DNA of 15,531 nucleotides from Clostridia bacterium (lineage in GTDB: Bacteria; Bacillota_A; Clostridia; Oscillospirales; CAG-272), in the NCBI GenBank assembly GCA_017626655.1, contig JAGAIH010000289.1:1-15531 (forward strand), written 5' to 3'. The position numbers were made by a program, and so were the translations under genes. A model generated the notes under the pieces. The model was not told where the DNA came from. It saw only the letters and a program-made list of their open reading frames with translations, and did no database searches. Positions 14,109-15,531 of the stretch are shown in pieces (the first letter of the stretch is position 1; each line of letters begins with the position of its first letter).

Positions 14109-14147
14109 TTGACTTGTGGCCTAATATAGTGTATAATTTAGTCACAA
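14109..14147 (+). promoter_or_regulatory. Promoter and likely operator of the toxin-antitoxin operon
   Basis: -35 TTGACT (14109-14114), a 17-bp spacer, and perfect -10 TATAAT (14132-14137). Two nested inverted repeats overlap it: TTGTG (14114-14118) with CACAA (14143-14147), and an imperfect CTAATATA/TATAATTTAG palindrome across the spacer and -10. This is where antitoxin or antitoxin-toxin complex would be expected to bind for autorepression. Confidence 0.75.
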
Positions 14148-14177
14148 CCAAGAACACTACAGAAGGAGGTACCTGTT

Positions 14178-14435
14178 ATGACGATTATTCCCATGCGTGA
14201 TCTGAAGGACACGGTTGAAATTGAAAGACGGTGTGCGGAAGCGGGCGGTCCCGTGTTCGTGACCAAAAACGGCTATGGGCGTTTGGTCGTGATGGATATT
14301 GAGTATTACGAGAAGACCATGAGCAAGATCTACGAAGCCAAGCTGGTACACGAAGGGCTGACTGATCTGGAAAACGGAGACACCGTGGACGGAGACACCG
14401 TAAAGGCGAGGATGGCGGAGAAGTATGGCATTTGA
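14178..14435 (+). CDS. Type II antitoxin, Phd/YefM family
   Basis: An 85-residue antitoxin. The N-terminal DNA-binding and dimerisation fold is recognisable from MTIIPMRDLKDTVEIERRC, PVFVTKNGYGRLVVMDIEYYEK and the following helix. The C-terminal part (about 55-85) would wrap the toxin. It has AGGAGG 10 nt before the ATG and overlaps the toxin gene by 11 nt, the usual order and coupling. A 13-nt sequence, ACGGAGACACCGT, is repeated in tandem with a 15-nt period (14374-14386 and 14389-14401), duplicating the residues GDTV/DGDTV in the toxin-binding segment. Confidence 0.92.
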   Translation: MTIIPMRDLKDTVEIERRCAEAGGPVFVTKNGYGRLVVMDIEYYEKTMSKIYEAKLVHEGLTDLENGDTVDGDTVKARMAEKYGI

Positions 14436-14751
14436 GTATTCCTATCGCTTTACCGAAAAAGCGGTGCAGGATCTGGATGAGATCCTGCACTACATATCCG
14501 TTGATTTGGACAATCCTATGGCGGCGAAAAGCCTTGGGAAAAAGATATTTGAGAGGATCGACAGCGCGAGATGCTTTCCCGAGTCGGGGGCATTGGTGGA
14601 CAATGAATATCTGGCAGATAAGGCCGTCCGCAAGATGATCGCAGACAATTACGTGATCTACTACAAAGCACACCACGATGAAAAGATGATCTCGGTCGTT
14701 CGCATCGTGTACGGAAAAAGGAATCTCGACGAAATATTGCGACTCATGTAA
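14425..14751 (+). CDS. Type II toxin, RelE/ParE superfamily
   Basis: A 108-residue toxin. RelE-type members cleave mRNA on the ribosome, while ParE-type members poison gyrase; the sequence alone does not settle which. Visible family features are YSYRFTEKAVQDLDEILHYI (6-25), NPMAAKSLGKKIFERID (30-46), FPESG (51-55) and the C-terminal strand set RKMIADNYVIYYKA with ISVVRIVYGKRNLDEIL. The length is slightly above the usual 85-100. The ATG at 14425 overlaps the antitoxin end, with GGCGGAG just upstream. The frame is intact with no sign of inactivation. Confidence 0.9.
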   Translation: MAFEYSYRFTEKAVQDLDEILHYISVDLDNPMAAKSLGKKIFERIDSARCFPESGALVDNEYLADKAVRKMIADNYVIYYKAHHDEKMISVVRIVYGKRNLDEILRLM

Positions 14752-14755
14752 AAGG

Positions 14756-14793
14756 AAAGGGCAGGATCTATCACCTGTCCTTTCTGATTTTTT
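14756..14793 (+). terminator. Probable terminator after the toxin gene
   Basis: AAAGGGCAGG (14756-14765) pairs with CCTGTCCTTT (14774-14783) with one G-T pair, followed a few bases later by a T-run (14788-14793). It lies 5 nt after the toxin stop and before the 3' end of the convergent DUF2809 gene. Confidence 0.75.
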
Positions 14794-14799
14794 GAAGCG

Positions 14800-15207
14800 T
14801 TATTTGGGAGGTCTCCTTCCCGCCGCAACCGCATCCCCCGCCACGAACAGCACACTCCCTGCGGCGTAGCACACCATATCCCACCAGGAAAACCCCGTCC
14901 CGATCAGGATCCGGAAGAACTCGATATGCCCCAGCCCCAACAGGTAGACCAGCCCGAAATACTGCCCGACCTCCACCAGGATGGCGAAGAGCAACACACC
15001 GCCGCCAATGGGCAGGCGGTAGCCCTTTGGCAGGATCACGCGGATGGCACAGCAGATCAGCAGAGTCACCAGTATATCCCCGCCGTAGGGGCGGATGAAG
15101 CGGTCGCGGACGAAGAGGGCGATCAGCACCTCTATGACAAGGAGCAGGAGGGCGGCGAGACCGTAGCCCAGCCGCAGGCGGGTGTTTTGGCTCGCGGTAT
15201 GGGTCAT
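14800..15207 (-). CDS. DUF2809 family integral membrane protein
   Basis: A 135-residue protein with four predicted transmembrane segments (about 13-33, 44-60, 68-90, 110-128). The pattern EVLIALFVRDRFIRPYGGDILVTLL (26-50, in part), VEVGQYFGL and GTGFSWWDMVCYAAG is that of the DUF2809 (VanZ-like-sized) family, whose function is unknown. The conserved polar residues R34, D35, R39 and D44 near membrane boundaries are notable. The ATG at 15207 has AAAGGAG 6 nt upstream; the longer frame to 15294 enters the repeat element and is rejected. A short CTTATC/GATAAG hairpin (about 15224-15238) lies in its leader. No clear promoter is visible before the palindromic element begins. Confidence 0.85.
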   Translation of the reverse strand: MTHTASQNTRLRLGYGLAALLLLVIEVLIALFVRDRFIRPYGGDILVTLLICCAIRVILPKGYRLPIGGGVLLFAILVEVGQYFGLVYLLGLGHIEFFRILIGTGFSWWDMVCYAAGSVLFVAGDAVAAGRRPPK

Positions 15208-15255
15208 GGTTGCTCCTTTCTTTCTTATCGGGGATAAGGCAATCAATAGGAAATA

Positions 15256-15531
15256 CTTCAAATTTGGGTTTGTCGGTCTGACGGAACAGATCAAAATTGA
15301 GTAGGGTGGCTACTCATCCGTCACGCCTGCGGCGTGCCACCTTCCCTCACAAGGGAAGGCTTCCGTGGTATGCTTTTCGTTCTCTTAAAACCGAAAACAT
15401 ACTGATATCTAAAGGCTTTTAGGGAGACGCAAAACATACCGAATGAGCCTTCCCTTGTGAGGGAAGGTGGCGCGCCCGAAGGGCGCGACGGATGAGTAGC
15501 CACCGAGAAACATACCGATTTGTTCCGTCAA
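15256..15531. mobile_element. Large palindromic MITE-like element, truncated by the window edge
   Basis: A non-coding inverted-repeat element. The left tip (15256-15276) is identical to the complement of 7542-7562. The arms are nearly perfect inverted repeats: 15279-15288 with 15521-15530 (10 bp), 15305-15322 with 15487-15504 (18 bp) and 15336-15360 with 15447-15471 (25 bp, itself containing a CTTCCC/GGGAAG hairpin). At the matching position of each arm is a hairpin of different sequence: ACGCC-TGC-GGCGT (15323-15335) and CGCGCCC-GAA-GGGCGCG (15471-15487). The 86-nt centre has GTATG/CATAC hairpins and repeated AACATACCGA. Its right tip should lie just past the window end. Confidence 0.75.

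Noticed and set aside
15321..15503. 60-codon minus-strand open frame in the right-hand repeat
   Set aside because: It lies entirely inside the palindromic element, and its sequence is just the translation of the inverted arms. It has no ribosome binding site.
1..15531. CRISPR arrays, tRNA or rRNA genes, phage structural genes, transposase genes
   Set aside because: No regularly spaced repeats, cloverleaf sequences, rRNA blocks or transposase motifs were seen in any frame.

Overview
The window is chromosomal DNA from a member of the Bacillota. It is most likely a GC-rich clostridial lineage such as an uncultured gut Oscillospirales-type bacterium. That placement is inferred from strong AGGAGG-type ribosome binding sites, sigma-A promoters with 17-bp spacers, a compact Clostridia-type family I pyrophosphatase, a DUF1015 protein, a recA-recX operon and clostridial-style palindromic intergenic repeats. 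Most genes are GC-rich with C/G-ending codons. A stretch at about 13.14-14.16 kb is clearly AT-rich and looks acquired.

Layout, left to right. (1) The C-terminal two thirds of nicotinate phosphoribosyltransferase, then a small family I inorganic pyrophosphatase and a terminator. (2) A DUF1015 gene (minus), divergent from an MsbA-like ABC exporter. (3) Aspartate kinase followed 16 nt later by a small, very acidic unknown protein, ending at a bidirectional terminator shared with a HIT hydrolase (minus). (4) A 233-bp element with terminal inverted repeats and internal hairpins fills the gap between the HIT gene and an FkbM-type methyltransferase. (5) A minus-strand XRE regulator with three evenly spaced TGGTATC sites at its promoter, then a minus-strand lipoprotein carrying a ComEC-like metallo-beta-lactamase domain. 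(6) The recA-recX operon (minus) under a near-perfect sigma-A promoter; RecX has a long low-complexity N-terminal extension. (7) An AT-rich divergent pair: an unknown 125-residue protein (minus) and a 77-residue XRE regulator (plus), each with a palindrome at its promoter. (8) A Phd/YefM-RelE/ParE toxin-antitoxin operon. (9) A DUF2809 membrane protein (minus). (10) A large palindromic element that runs off the right edge.

How the genes may work together. Pyrophosphatase could pull the pyrophosphate-releasing NAPRTase reaction of NAD salvage. Aspartate kinase opens the Lys/Thr/Met pathway. RecA and RecX form a recombinase/modulator pair. The 13.2-14.8 kb segment beside recA is a small accessory island made of a self-regulated pair plus a toxin-antitoxin module.

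The most noteworthy non-coding signal is that the two palindromic elements (7327-7559 and 15256-end) have unrelated interiors but share a 21-nt terminal sequence in opposite orientation. This suggests one family of non-autonomous elements moved by a common activity. No tRNA, rRNA, CRISPR array or complete insertion sequence was seen.
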